DNA of 48,033 nt from an uncultured Oscillospiraceae bacterium (GTDB taxonomy: Bacteria; Bacillota; Clostridia; Oscillospirales; Oscillospiraceae). The notes under the pieces were generated by a model, which worked only from the letters and a program-made list of their open reading frames with translations, was not told the origin of the DNA and did not search any database. Both the position numbers and the translations under genes were made by a program. Shown piece by piece: positions 33,076 to 41,348 of this stretch; positions within the stretch are counted from its first letter, which is position 1; each line of letters begins with the position of its first letter. The stretch spans positions 1 to 48,033 of the forward strand of contig CANQOA010000013.1 in assembly GCA_947625355.1 (NCBI GenBank), written 5' to 3'.

Positions 33076-34014
33076 TCAGAGCTTGATGGCGTAATCGCTG
33101 GCGTAGACCTGCCGCAGGGCCTGGGCGCTGTTGCGGCTCTCGCCGATGCAGAACTCCTTGGACCAGGTCATGAAATAGGCCCAGGGGACGCGGCTCTTTT
33201 CCAGCAGCGCGAGATCCGGCAGGTACCCGATCTCCGCCAGCGCGGCCACCTTATTGCGGGTGGTGGCGGCCACCAGGGCTTCGTACTGCGCGCGGTAATC
33301 GGTGGGGGCGTAGGCGGGCAGATACTCGTCCAGAGAGATCACGTCCACATATTCCTCTCCGGGCCAGCCCTCCGCCAGCCGGCAGTTCCACACCCACAGC
33401 AGGTTGTGCAGGCCATGGACCTGGGTGAAGTGCGTGAACATGAGCTTATAGAGCTCCTTCGCCACAGCGGGGCCCTTGGCGCCCCACCAGAACCAGGTGC
33501 CGTCGGATTCGTGGAAGGGCCGCCACAGCACGGGGATGTCCTCCTCCAGGAAGGGGCTCAAAAGCGCCGCCATGGCGTCCATGTCGTGGAAGAACGCCTC
33601 CCGCTCCGGGGTGCCCTCTACGAGCACCCGCCGGGCGTCGAAATCGGTGTGTTCGGCGTAAAAGGCCTTGTCCCGGCCGCCCAGGGGGGAGTACCAGTGG
33701 TAGGTGAGGGTCACGATCCCCTCCCGCTTCCGGCCCCAATCCAGGGCCAGGTCCAGGGTGTTTCGGTCCTCCTCGATCTCCTTGAGACATGCCTCGCTCA
33801 TGTCGGCGTAATTGATGTTGGGGGAATAGGCCAGCAGCTCAAAGCCCCGCAGCATCGGCTCCCGGCCGGTCACCTGGCGGATGTAGGCGATCTCCTCCAT
33901 GGGGACGGTCTGGGTGTGCTGGCCGGTGATGATGGCCTTGCCGGCGGTGTCGGAGAGGTAATCAAGAAGCTCCCGCGCGTGGGGCGTGGCGAGCGTATCG
34001 ACAGGGGTCTGCAT
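33076..34014 (-). CDS. Intracellular GH26 mannan-oligosaccharide hydrolase
   Basis: A 312-residue GH26 barrel without signal peptide or binding module. The acid/base lies in LWRPFHESDGTWFWWG (E169) and the nucleophile in AALAEIGYLPD (E261), 92 residues apart as in the secreted GH26 of this locus (E326/E418). The lack of a signal peptide points to imported oligosaccharides as substrate, for example releasing mannobiose for the 2-epimerase encoded two genes downstream (inference). The start follows GAAAGGAG with good spacing. It is the first gene of the minus-strand operon, driven by the promoter at 34102-34131. Activity on other beta-1,4 or beta-1,3 oligosaccharides cannot be excluded from sequence. 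Confidence 0.92.
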   Translation of the reverse strand: MQTPVDTLATPHARELLDYLSDTAGKAIITGQHTQTVPMEEIAYIRQVTGREPMLRGFELLAYSPNINYADMSEACLKEIEEDRNTLDLALDWGRKREGIVTLTYHWYSPLGGRDKAFYAEHTDFDARRVLVEGTPEREAFFHDMDAMAALLSPFLEEDIPVLWRPFHESDGTWFWWGAKGPAVAKELYKLMFTHFTQVHGLHNLLWVWNCRLAEGWPGEEYVDVISLDEYLPAYAPTDYRAQYEALVAATTRNKVAALAEIGYLPDLALLEKSRVPWAYFMTWSKEFCIGESRNSAQALRQVYASDYAIKL

Positions 34015-34049
34015 GTTTCACGGCTCCTTTCATGTGGGCTTGACGGTTC

Positions 34050-34180
34050 AGTCACTTAAACAGTTTGGACATTAAATTTATTTAAGCTGTACTTACCCTC
34101 TATTATAGTTGAGAAAAAGAGGAAATGTCAATATATGGTGGAAGATATCAAGCATCTTTTGTAAGTCGATTTAAGTAAAT
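34050..34180. promoter_or_regulatory. Candidate operator boxes in the GH26-LacI control region
   Basis: A perfect ATTTA-AG-TAAAT palindrome lies at 34169-34180, upstream of the promoter. ATTTA-TT-TAAGC (34076-34087) lies downstream of the start point and AGTCA-CT-TAAAC (34050-34061) in the leader. Similar boxes occur in the AT-rich island before the GH26 import operon (10064-10220). The placement around a strong promoter fits repression. AT-rich sequence yields such matches by chance more readily, so only the 34169 box is convincing alone. Confidence 0.45.
34102..34131 (-). promoter_or_regulatory. Strong sigma-A promoter of the GH26-LacI-epimerase operon
   Basis: On the minus strand, consensus TTGACA (34131-34126), an 18-base spacer, and consensus TATAAT (34107-34102). 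The start point is near 34095, with an ~80-base leader to the GH26 start codon. Such a strong promoter next to operator-like boxes suggests control by repression. Confidence 0.8.
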
Positions 34181-34302
34181 TCACGGTCGTCCCGTTTCTC
34201 TTGCGTCCGGCGGCTGGATGGTATATGATAGGGAAAAACGCGCCGGGGCGGTCATGACGCGCTGGGGCGCCCGACTATGCAAGAGGCTGGAGGGGTGAGA
34301 CT

Positions 34303-35451
34303 GTGGCGGAGGTATCGATCGTATCCTGTCCCGATTACCGTCCGGAGGCGTGCCGCCGGGCACTGATGGACGCGCTGGTGCCGGTGGGCGGACTGGACTT
34401 CGTCCGGCCGGGCATGCGGGTGGGCATCAAGGCCAACCTGGTGTCTTTTATGAAGCCGGAGGCGGGGGCCACCACCCATCCCGCGCTGCTGGCGGAGCTG
34501 ACGAAGCTATTGAAGGAGCGGGGCGCCGGCGTGGTCATCGGCGACAGCCCCGGCGGACTGTTCACCGCGCCCTATGTGAAGAACGTCTATCGGGCCACGG
34601 GGATGCATCTGGCGGAGGCCGCCGGGGCAGAGCTGAACGAGGACTTCTCACAGAAAGAGACGGTGTATCCGGAGGGGATGAAGGCCAAGCGGTTCACCTA
34701 TACCGGCTGGCTGGACGGCTGCGACGCCATCATCGACTTCTGCAAGCTGAAAAGCCACGGCATGATGGCTATGTCCGCGGCGGCCAAGAACATGTTCGGC
34801 GTCATCCCGGGCACCATGAAGCCGGAGTACCACTACAAGTATCCCAACGCCGAGGACTTTGCCCGCATGATCGTGGACCTGGACGAGTTTTTCAAACCGG
34901 CGCTGACCCTGGTGGACGGGATCGTGGGCATGGAGGGCAACGGCCCCACCATGGGGGACCCCAAGCCCATGGGGCTGCTGCTGGCGGCCCGTTCGCCCCA
35001 CGCGGCGGACCTGGTGTGCGCCGAACTCATCGGCCTGCGGCGGGAGGACGTGCCCACCCTGCAGGCGGCCTATGAGCGGGGGCTCATCCCGGCCGGCTGG
35101 CGGGAGCTGGACATCGCCGGGGACGTGGAGGCGCTGCGGGTGCCGGACTTCAAACAGATCGGGCAGAAAAACGACATCCTCTTTCTGCGCTCCGGCAGGA
35201 CTGTGTTCCACCGGGCCGCCGCCGCTCTCATGCAGAGCGCGCTCCGCTCCCGCCCCGATCCGGCGGAGAGGGAGTGCGTCGGCTGCGGCAAGTGCGCCGA
35301 GATCTGCCCGGCCAAGGCCATCGCCATGCGGGACGGGCGGCCCCGCATCGATCGGAAAAAATGCATCCGGTGCTTCTGCTGCCAGGAGTTCTGCCCCAAG
35401 GGGGCCATGAAGGTGGTCCGGCCGCTGGTGGCGCGGATGCTGAACAAGTGA
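34303..35451 (+). CDS. DUF362 protein with two [4Fe-4S] clusters
   Basis: A 382-residue protein with a DUF362 domain (~1-300; GIKANLVSFMKPEAGATTHPALL, IDFCKLKSHGMMAMSAAAKNMFGVIPG, DGIVGMEGNGP) and a C-terminal bacterial ferredoxin domain with CxxCxxCxxxCP twice (CVGCGKCAEICP and CIRCFCCQEFCP). The family is widespread in anaerobes, presumably redox-active, and not functionally defined. It begins with GTG, preceded by GAGGGGTGAG. It is followed after 9 bases by tatD. It lies outside the mannan locus by function, though its start is only ~290 bases from the divergent GH26 operon. Confidence 0.88.
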   Translation: MAEVSIVSCPDYRPEACRRALMDALVPVGGLDFVRPGMRVGIKANLVSFMKPEAGATTHPALLAELTKLLKERGAGVVIGDSPGGLFTAPYVKNVYRATGMHLAEAAGAELNEDFSQKETVYPEGMKAKRFTYTGWLDGCDAIIDFCKLKSHGMMAMSAAAKNMFGVIPGTMKPEYHYKYPNAEDFARMIVDLDEFFKPALTLVDGIVGMEGNGPTMGDPKPMGLLLAARSPHAADLVCAELIGLRREDVPTLQAAYERGLIPAGWRELDIAGDVEALRVPDFKQIGQKNDILFLRSGRTVFHRAAAALMQSALRSRPDPAERECVGCGKCAEICPAKAIAMRDGRPRIDRKKCIRCFCCQEFCPKGAMKVVRPLVARMLNK

Positions 35452-35460
35452 GGAGATCGC

Positions 35461-36225
35461 ATGTTTTTTGACACACACGCCCATTATGACGACGAGTGGT
35501 TCGACGCCGACCGGGACGCGCTTTTGGAGAGCCTGCCCGCGGCGGGGGTGGACCTGGTGGTGAACGTGGGCTGCGACGAGGCGTCCAGCCGCGCGTCCGT
35601 CGAGTTGGCCCACCGATATGAGTTCGTATACGCCGCGGTGGGCTGGCACCCCCACGACGCCAAGGCATGGACGGCAGAGAGCGCCGAAATGATCCGCGCC
35701 TGGGCGAAGGACCCGAAGGTGGTGGCCATCGGGGAGATCGGCCTGGACTACCACTATGACCTGGACTGGAAGCAGACCCAGCATCAGGTGCTGGAGGCGC
35801 AGCTCTGCCTGGCCGAGGAGCTGGACCTGCCGGTGATCATCCACGACCGGGAGGCCCACGGAGACTGCATGGACATCCTGCGGCGGCATCCCAATGTGCG
35901 GGGGGAGTTCCACTGCTATTCCGGCAGCGCGGAGATGGCGAAGGAGATCCTGTCCTGGGGCTGGTATCTGGGGTTCAACGGGGCGATCACCATGCAGGGG
36001 GCCCGCCGGGCCCTGGAGGTGCTGGAGAGCATGCCCACGGACCGGATGCTGCTGGAAACGGACTGCCCCTATCTGGCGCCCATGCCCCGGATGGACGGCA
36101 GGCGGAACGACTCCCGCAGGCTGCCCCGGGTGGCGGAGGTCATGGCGCAGACGCTCCGCACCACCCCCGAGCTGGTGGCCAAGGTCTGCGCGGAGAACGG
36201 GCGGCGCTTTTTCGGGATCGGATGA
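35461..36225 (+). CDS. tatD: TatD family metal-dependent deoxyribonuclease
   Basis: A 254-residue TatD-type nuclease, normal length. Metal ligands of the TIM barrel are all visible: FDTHAHYDD (the HxH pair), GEIGLDYHYD (Glu), VIIHDREAHGD (His), GEFHCYSGS (His) and LLETDCPYLAP (Asp). TatD enzymes are 3'-5' exonucleases linked with DNA repair and DNA turnover. It starts with ATG shortly after AGGAG. Co-transcription with the DUF362 gene is likely. Two hairpins close the unit. Confidence 0.93.
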   Translation: MFFDTHAHYDDEWFDADRDALLESLPAAGVDLVVNVGCDEASSRASVELAHRYEFVYAAVGWHPHDAKAWTAESAEMIRAWAKDPKVVAIGEIGLDYHYDLDWKQTQHQVLEAQLCLAEELDLPVIIHDREAHGDCMDILRRHPNVRGEFHCYSGSAEMAKEILSWGWYLGFNGAITMQGARRALEVLESMPTDRMLLETDCPYLAPMPRMDGRRNDSRRLPRVAEVMAQTLRTTPELVAKVCAENGRRFFGIG

Positions 36226-36253
36226 CCGGGAGGGCGCGGTCCCCTTCAATAGA

Positions 36254-36293
36254 CAAGGGAAAGGCATGGCCCGGAGGCCATGCCTTTCCCTTG
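36254..36293. terminator. Perfect 18-bp hairpin after tatD
   Basis: CAAGGGAAAGGCATGGCC (36254-36271) pairs fully with 36276-36293 around a CGGA tetraloop. No T-run follows. Its position between converging genes fits a bidirectional terminator. Confidence 0.7.
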
Positions 36294-36307
36294 ATCCGGT
36301 ACGATGT

Positions 36308-36338
36308 GGAAAGCCGCTCCGCGAGGGAGCGGCTTTCC
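36308..36338. terminator. 13-bp hairpin ending the M20/DUF5058 operon
   Basis: GGAAAGCCGCTCC (36308-36320) pairs with 36326-36338 around a GCGAG loop. It lies 8 bases behind the stop of the converging minus-strand gene. No long T-run on either side, so strength is uncertain. Confidence 0.6.
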
Positions 36339-36345
36339 GTTTGCG

Positions 36346-37113
36346 TCAGGAGTCCTTCTTGTCGTTGTCCACGACCTTGATGATGCCCTTCTTGTACATG
36401 ATCCAGGAGGACAGGATGGCGATGGGCAGCATCACCATGATGATGGGACCCACCAGGCCCATGATTTGGGCGGAGGCCGCAGCGCCGCCCATGATGCGGG
36501 CAGCCAGGGTGATGATGCTGACGATGATGATGACGGGCACCACGCCCATGATGCCGTTTTTGACCACCTTGCTGCCGGAGCTGGTGCTGGCGAACAGACC
36601 CAGGGTCATGGAGCCGAACAGGGCCGGGATCAGGTAGTTGGAGGCGGTACGGAAGGCGGGGATGTCATACAGGAAGCTGAGCTGGGAGCTGAGGGCGGCG
36701 GTGATGGCCAGGATGATGACGGTCACGATGGAGCTGACCGCGATGCCGATGGCGGCCACACAGTCGCCGGCGGGGGTGCTGGGCTCCTGGTTGGCGGTCT
36801 TGATGGCGTTGATGGCCACGGGGACCTTCAGGTTCATGATGTTGCCGGTGATGAAGCCCAGATAGGAGGAAGCGCCCATGATGGGGATATAGCTGAGCGC
36901 CTCGGAGATGCCCACGGCGATATAGATGATCAGCAGACCGAAGGTGGTCAGGTTGAACACCTGCCCGATGGGGGGCACGCTGTCATAGACCGTCAGCACG
37001 ATCAGGGGCAGAGCGACCATGTAGATCAGAGCGATGACCGTTCCCGCGCGGCCCCAGCGGTGGCACCACGCCTGGAAGGGATCGAGAGTGACAGGATTGT
37101 TCTTTTTGCTCAT
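36346..37113 (-). CDS. Multi-span membrane protein, partner of DUF5058
   Basis: A 255-residue membrane protein with about six predicted spans (GTVIALIYMVALPLIVLTVY, LTTFGLLIIYIAVGISEAL, GIAVSSIVTVIILAITAAL, YLIPALFGSMTLGLFAS, GVVPVIIIVSIITLAARI, GPIIMVMLPIAILSSWIM). I do not recognise a named family with certainty. It follows the DUF5058 gene by 18 bases in an operon headed by an M20 amidohydrolase. The GITGNIMNLKVP and SGSKVVKNGIMG loops are reminiscent of ion-coupled carriers, but this is weak. I infer that it forms a two-part transporter with the DUF5058 protein, supplying an N-acylated or peptide-like substrate for the hydrolase. Confidence 0.75.
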   Translation of the reverse strand: MSKKNNPVTLDPFQAWCHRWGRAGTVIALIYMVALPLIVLTVYDSVPPIGQVFNLTTFGLLIIYIAVGISEALSYIPIMGASSYLGFITGNIMNLKVPVAINAIKTANQEPSTPAGDCVAAIGIAVSSIVTVIILAITAALSSQLSFLYDIPAFRTASNYLIPALFGSMTLGLFASTSSGSKVVKNGIMGVVPVIIIVSIITLAARIMGGAAASAQIMGLVGPIIMVMLPIAILSSWIMYKKGIIKVVDNDKKDS

Positions 37114-37131
37114 TGTTCTATCCTCCTCTTA

Positions 37132-37854
37132 TCAACCGAAAAGATTGACCCAGAGCTGGGCGGACGCCATGCCGGCGATCATGGAGATCGCCATGATGAA
37201 GTCGTTCAGCCAGCCCAATTTTGGCTTCTTTGCCAGCATGCCCAGCACCAGCGCCACCACCAGGCCGGTCAGCATGACCGCCGCCTGCACGGTGTCGCCG
37301 AACAGCAGCACGGGCACATACACGGCCAGCAGGCACAGCATGAAGCAGCCGCTGAACACCATCTTCCAGGGGTTGGTCGCGCCCTGGGACTTGTCCACGC
37401 TGGTGGCGTACTTCTTGCCGAAGGGGATCAGGATCAGGAAGCCGCTGAGCATGCCCACGCTCATCAGGATCATGATGATGCCGAACTGCTGGCCGGAGGC
37501 GGTGTCCATCATCTCGGCGGAGCTGGCGTAGCCCAGGGCCGCGGCGATGTTGCCGGAGAACAGGGTCTCATAAGACAGGGAGCCGATGACGCTCAGCCGC
37601 CACCAGGACCAGACCGTGCCCAGCGCGCCGATGAGGGCGAACAGGCCGATGGCGATGGAGATGGCGGGCACGATGGAGGAGACGGCGCTGGTCTTGATGA
37701 CCCGGGACAGGTCCTCTTTGGTGACCCCCAGCGCCTGGGCGCGCTTATACGCCTTGACCAGGTACAGGATGGAGAACCCGACGATATACGCCAGGCCGAC
37801 GGCGACCAGCACCAGCAGCAGCGGGCTGGTCGCGATGTCTCTCATGGTTGCCAT
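37132..37854 (-). CDS. DUF5058 family membrane protein
   Basis: A 240-residue membrane protein with five to six predicted spans and the DUF5058-like start SPLLLVLVAVGLAYIVGFSILYLVKAYKRA. The family is uncharacterised. It lies 27 bases behind the M20 hydrolase and 18 bases ahead of another membrane protein. Neither gene resembles an ABC or major-facilitator carrier, so the pair may be an undescribed uptake system. The start follows GAGAGGAAC with acceptable spacing. Confidence 0.75.
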   Translation of the reverse strand: MATMRDIATSPLLLVLVAVGLAYIVGFSILYLVKAYKRAQALGVTKEDLSRVIKTSAVSSIVPAISIAIGLFALIGALGTVWSWWRLSVIGSLSYETLFSGNIAAALGYASSAEMMDTASGQQFGIIMILMSVGMLSGFLILIPFGKKYATSVDKSQGATNPWKMVFSGCFMLCLLAVYVPVLLFGDTVQAAVMLTGLVVALVLGMLAKKPKLGWLNDFIMAISMIAGMASAQLWVNLFG

Positions 37855-37881
37855 AGATTGTTCCTCTCTTTCAAAAATTGA

Positions 37882-39051
37882 TCACTTGTTGTTTTGCAGC
37901 CACCGGACCGCGCAGTGGGCCAGGCAGGCCGCGCCGATGGGGAGCACGTCCTCGTTGAAGCGGACCTTGGGGTTGTGGGCGGGCCAGTCGCCCTGCTCGT
38001 CCAGGAAGCCGGCGGACAGGTACATGAACGCCGAGGGCACCTTCTCCGCCACCAGGGCAAAGTCCTCGCTGGCGCTGGCCTGAACGCCGGGATAGGGCAT
38101 GGCGCCGGGGAAGGACAGCTCCTGCATGTAGCCCACGATCTCGTTGACCAGCTTCCCGTCGCAGATCAGCGGCGGCACGCCGGTGGCCATCTCCACCTCC
38201 GCGGTGCCGCCGTAGACGGCGGCCACGGCCTTGGACACCTCCTCGACCCGGCGGACCAGCTTTTCCCGGGCCTCGGACTTGTCGGTGCGGATGGTGCCCC
38301 GCAGCACGGCGGTGTCGGGGATGATGTTGGGGGCGGAGCCGGCGGAGAACTGTCCCACCGTCACCACGCAGGACCAGCTGGGGTCGCTCTCCCGGGCGAT
38401 CAGCTCCTGGAGGGCCAGGTGGATGTGCACGCCGATGTTGATGGGGTCGATGCTGGTGTGGGGATAGGCCCCGTGGCCGCCGTGGCCCTTCACGGTGATG
38501 GTGAAGCCGTCGTTGGAGAACATCATGGTGCCGCCGGCGTTGTACATATAAATGCCTACCGGCATTTTTCCGGGCCCCACATGATAGGCCAGGGCCGCGT
38601 CCACTCCGTCCAGGATGCCGTTGGCGATCATGTCCCGGCTGCCCTGGAAGGTCTCCTCCGCAGGCTGGAACATGAATTTGACGGTGCCCTCCAGATCGGC
38701 CTCGGTCTCCTTGAGCATCCGGGCGGCGGTCAGGAGCATGGCCGCGTGGTTGTCGTGGCCGCAGGCGTGGGCCGCCTGGCCGGTGGGGCAGGCGAAGGGC
38801 AGGCCGCTCTCCTCCGCCATGGGCAGCGCGTCCATGTCCGCACGCAGCAGGATGGTCTTGCCGCCGTGACCCAGGGTAGCGGTGACGCCGTGGCCGCAGT
38901 CCATGGGCTCCAGGCCGTATTCACGGAGCTTTTCCATCACATAGGCCTTCGTCACGGGCATGTCCAGCCCGACCTCCGCGTGGGTGTGCATATACCGGCG
39001 GTCATCCACGATCTGCTGCCGCAGAGCCGACGCGCGCGCATAATAGTCCAT
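37882..39051 (-). CDS. M20 family amidohydrolase (hippurate/N-acyl-amino-acid hydrolase type)
   Basis: A 389-residue metal-dependent amidohydrolase of peptidase family M20D. The motifs RADMDALPMAEESGLPF, HACGHDNHAAML, FQPAEETFQGSRDMI, and GHGGHGAYPHTSIDPI (dimerisation domain), and a C-terminal ASEDFALVAEKVP are intact, supplying Cys/His/Glu metal ligands (CGHD, EE, and H of the C-terminal part). Members remove acyl groups from amino acids or cleave small peptides in the cytoplasm; substrate cannot be read from sequence. It starts after AGGAGGAAC and heads a three-gene operon with two membrane proteins under the promoter at 39170-39198. Confidence 0.92.
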   Translation of the reverse strand: MDYYARASALRQQIVDDRRYMHTHAEVGLDMPVTKAYVMEKLREYGLEPMDCGHGVTATLGHGGKTILLRADMDALPMAEESGLPFACPTGQAAHACGHDNHAAMLLTAARMLKETEADLEGTVKFMFQPAEETFQGSRDMIANGILDGVDAALAYHVGPGKMPVGIYMYNAGGTMMFSNDGFTITVKGHGGHGAYPHTSIDPINIGVHIHLALQELIARESDPSWSCVVTVGQFSAGSAPNIIPDTAVLRGTIRTDKSEAREKLVRRVEEVSKAVAAVYGGTAEVEMATGVPPLICDGKLVNEIVGYMQELSFPGAMPYPGVQASASEDFALVAEKVPSAFMYLSAGFLDEQGDWPAHNPKVRFNEDVLPIGAACLAHCAVRWLQNNK

Positions 39052-39169
39052 AAGCAGTTCCTCCTTTTTCTCAGTACCGAAAACGGCGTATCGTCCACCA
39101 TACCGCCGCGGATCGTCTGGGCACTGTCACGCGGCACATGTTGCACAACAGCCATTATGATTGTTAAGT

Positions 39170-39198
39170 ATTATATAGAAATATTGCATAGCCGTCAA
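39170..39198 (-). promoter_or_regulatory. Promoter of the M20/DUF5058 operon
   Basis: On the minus strand TTGACG (39198-39193), a 17-base spacer, and TATAAT (39175-39170). Start near 39163, giving a leader of ~110 bases. The region between this operon and the divergent NlpC/P60 gene (39052-39340) holds no gene; a TATAGT (39300-39305) might serve the plus-strand gene but has no good -35 box. Confidence 0.75.
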
Positions 39199-39340
39199 CA
39201 GTTTTTCGCAGAACATGATAAATATGACCGAACCGCCCGCCGCGCTCTGCCATAAGGCGGCGCGGACAGGGCGCGGCGGTCTTTTCAACGGGGAGAAAAT
39301 ATAGTACACTGTGTGCGATCCACGAAAAGGAGGTCATCTT

Positions 39341-41188
39341 ATGAAGGGTGCGGTGAAACGGCTGTTCTGCCTGCTGCTGGCGCTGGCGCTGACCGGCGCG
39401 CTGCCGGCGCTGGCCGCCGGCGTCTATTACATGCCCGACGTGACGGCGGAGATGTCGGAGGCGGACTACTGGGCGTCCCTCTATGAGGGGGCGCGGGAGG
39501 TGATCCTGACGCCGGAGGAGATCCAGGCGTTCAACCGGGACACCGCCCAGCGGGAGGGGACCATGGTGATGGACCTGCGCACCGCCCAGGAGACGTTCGA
39601 CGGGGTGGAGAGGAACGAGTCCGTCCGCGCCTCCGCCGCCTCGGACGCCGAATATTACCTGGGCTGGACCTACGGCGGGGATGGGGTGGCGGCCGATCAG
39701 GACTATTTTGACCCGATGATCGAAAACTGTGTCGATCCCGAGGCCACGAGGGAGATGACCGTGCGCTACGCCATCGCGGCGGAGCGCACGCTGATGCGGG
39801 TGTTCCCCGCGCCCGATCCCATCCTGGACGACCCCGCCGATCCGGATTTCGACTACCAGGCTCTGAACGCCGTCCGGGTGAACGAGCCGCTGCTGCTCTA
39901 TACCACTTCCGCTGACGGGCGGTATTATCTCGCCCGCACGAGGGACTGCTCCGGCTGGGTGCCGGCGGAGGACGTGGCGGTCTGCGCCGACAAGCAGCAG
40001 TGGCTGTCCGCGTGGGACCTGCCCTCGGAGAAGCTGCTGGTGGTCTATGGGAACAAGGTGTATACCGACGCGTCCAACTCCGCCCCGGAGACTGCCCGCC
40101 GGATGCTGAGCCAGGGCACGGCCCTGGAGCTGGTCACCGATCTGGAGCCCGGCCAGCTGGTGGGCAACCGCTCGCCCTATCACAACTATGTGGTCTGGCT
40201 CCCGGTGCGCCGGGAGGACGGCAGCTTTGAAAAGCAGATGGCGCTCATCCCGGAGACCGCCAAGGTCAGCGTGGGCTATCTCCCTCTGACCATGGCCAAT
40301 ATCGCCATGGTAGCGCTGAGCGACCTGGGGGACGCCTATGGCTGGGGAGGCATGCTGGATGTGGAGGACTGCTCCGGCATGATCCGCACCGTCTATTCCT
40401 GCTTCGGCCTGACCATCGGCCGCAACAGCACCTGGCAGGAGCGGATGAACATCGAGAAGCTCGATATGTCCTATATGTCCCGGGAGGAAAAATGCCTCGT
40501 GCTGGACGAGCTGCCCCTGGGCACGGCGCTGTGCTTCAGCGGCCACGAGATGATGTACCTGGGCAAGGCGGACGGGAAATACTATGTGGTCAGCACGGTC
40601 AGCAGCATCGTCAGCCCGGAGACCGGCAAAGGGCTGCGCACCCGAGACGTGATGATCAACACCCTGGACGTGATGCGGGGCAGCGGCAAGACCTGGCTGG
40701 GGGCCCTCAGCGAGGCGTTCATGCCCTGCTATGGGAAGCTGGAGGGAAAGAGCTACGACTGGCCCGGCACGCAGTGGTACCATGACGGCGTGGCCTACTG
40801 CCTGGAGAGCGGCGCGCTGCCGGGGCTGGATATCGACGACACGTTCGGGATCGGAAGAGACGTGGGCCGGGACGAGCTGGTCCACGCCCTGTGGGTGCTG
40901 GATGGCGCGCCTGTCCCGGAGGGGGAGGACGAGACCGGCGCTGAGGCCGCCTGGGCGGCGGAGCGGGACTTCCTGCCGGACGACACCGGGGCGCCCGTCA
41001 CCTGCGGGCAGGCGCTGGACGCCCTGCGCGGGCTGGCCCGGAGCCAGGGCCTCTCCCCGGCGGAGATCAGCGGCGGCGGGCTCATCCCCGACGGCAGCAT
41101 CAAGCGGGAGCAGCTGGCGATGCTCCTGCTGGGATACGGCGGGCTGTCCGAGACGCCCCCGGCGCCGGAGGGGCCGCCCCCGGCGTGA
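39341..41188 (+). CDS. Secreted SH3-NlpC/P60 peptidoglycan hydrolase
   Basis: A 615-residue secreted cell-wall enzyme. A signal peptide (LFCLLLALALTGALPALAA) is followed by an alpha/beta region with SH3-like segments (~30-320) and an NlpC/P60 cysteine peptidase domain (~325-460). The latter has C344 in DVEDCSGM and H402 in SGHEMMYLG, the usual nucleophile and base. Such enzymes cleave D-Glu/L-amino-acid bonds in peptidoglycan stems. The C-terminal ~150 residues contain S-layer-homology-like segments (VAYCLESGALPG, AAWAAERDFLPDD, ALDALRGLARSQG) that may hold it to the wall. ATG 39341 follows AAAGGAGG closely; the frame upstream is open but lacks a start signal. It is a single gene ended by the hairpin at 41197. 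Confidence 0.83.
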   Translation: MKGAVKRLFCLLLALALTGALPALAAGVYYMPDVTAEMSEADYWASLYEGAREVILTPEEIQAFNRDTAQREGTMVMDLRTAQETFDGVERNESVRASAASDAEYYLGWTYGGDGVAADQDYFDPMIENCVDPEATREMTVRYAIAAERTLMRVFPAPDPILDDPADPDFDYQALNAVRVNEPLLLYTTSADGRYYLARTRDCSGWVPAEDVAVCADKQQWLSAWDLPSEKLLVVYGNKVYTDASNSAPETARRMLSQGTALELVTDLEPGQLVGNRSPYHNYVVWLPVRREDGSFEKQMALIPETAKVSVGYLPLTMANIAMVALSDLGDAYGWGGMLDVEDCSGMIRTVYSCFGLTIGRNSTWQERMNIEKLDMSYMSREEKCLVLDELPLGTALCFSGHEMMYLGKADGKYYVVSTVSSIVSPETGKGLRTRDVMINTLDVMRGSGKTWLGALSEAFMPCYGKLEGKSYDWPGTQWYHDGVAYCLESGALPGLDIDDTFGIGRDVGRDELVHALWVLDGAPVPEGEDETGAEAAWAAERDFLPDDTGAPVTCGQALDALRGLARSQGLSPAEISGGGLIPDGSIKREQLAMLLLGYGGLSETPPAPEGPPPA

Positions 41189-41196
41189 TATGTGAA

Positions 41197-41226
41197 AGCA
41201 GGTCAGGACCCAGGTCCTGACCTGCT
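41197..41226. terminator. 14-bp hairpin after the NlpC/P60 gene
   Basis: AGCAGGTCAGGACC (41197-41210) pairs with GGTCCTGACCTGCT (41213-41226). Little T-rich sequence follows (CATATTCTG), yet the position right behind the stop codon fits a terminator. Confidence 0.65.
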
Positions 41227-41249
41227 CATATTCTGTGGGGGCGCGGCAC

Positions 41250-41278
41250 TTGTAATCCCGCGCCGGCTGCTTTATAAT
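41250..41278 (+). promoter_or_regulatory. Promoter of the flavin reductase-like gene
   Basis: TTGTAA (41250-41255), 17-base spacer, consensus TATAAT (41273-41278). Start near 41285, ~60 bases before the ATG at 41349. Confidence 0.75.
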
Positions 41279-41348
41279 GTAAGAAAGAGGCAAAAAGCGG
41301 TCCGCGGCGTTCCCGCCGCGGCGGACGAATACGGAGGAGGATACTGCC

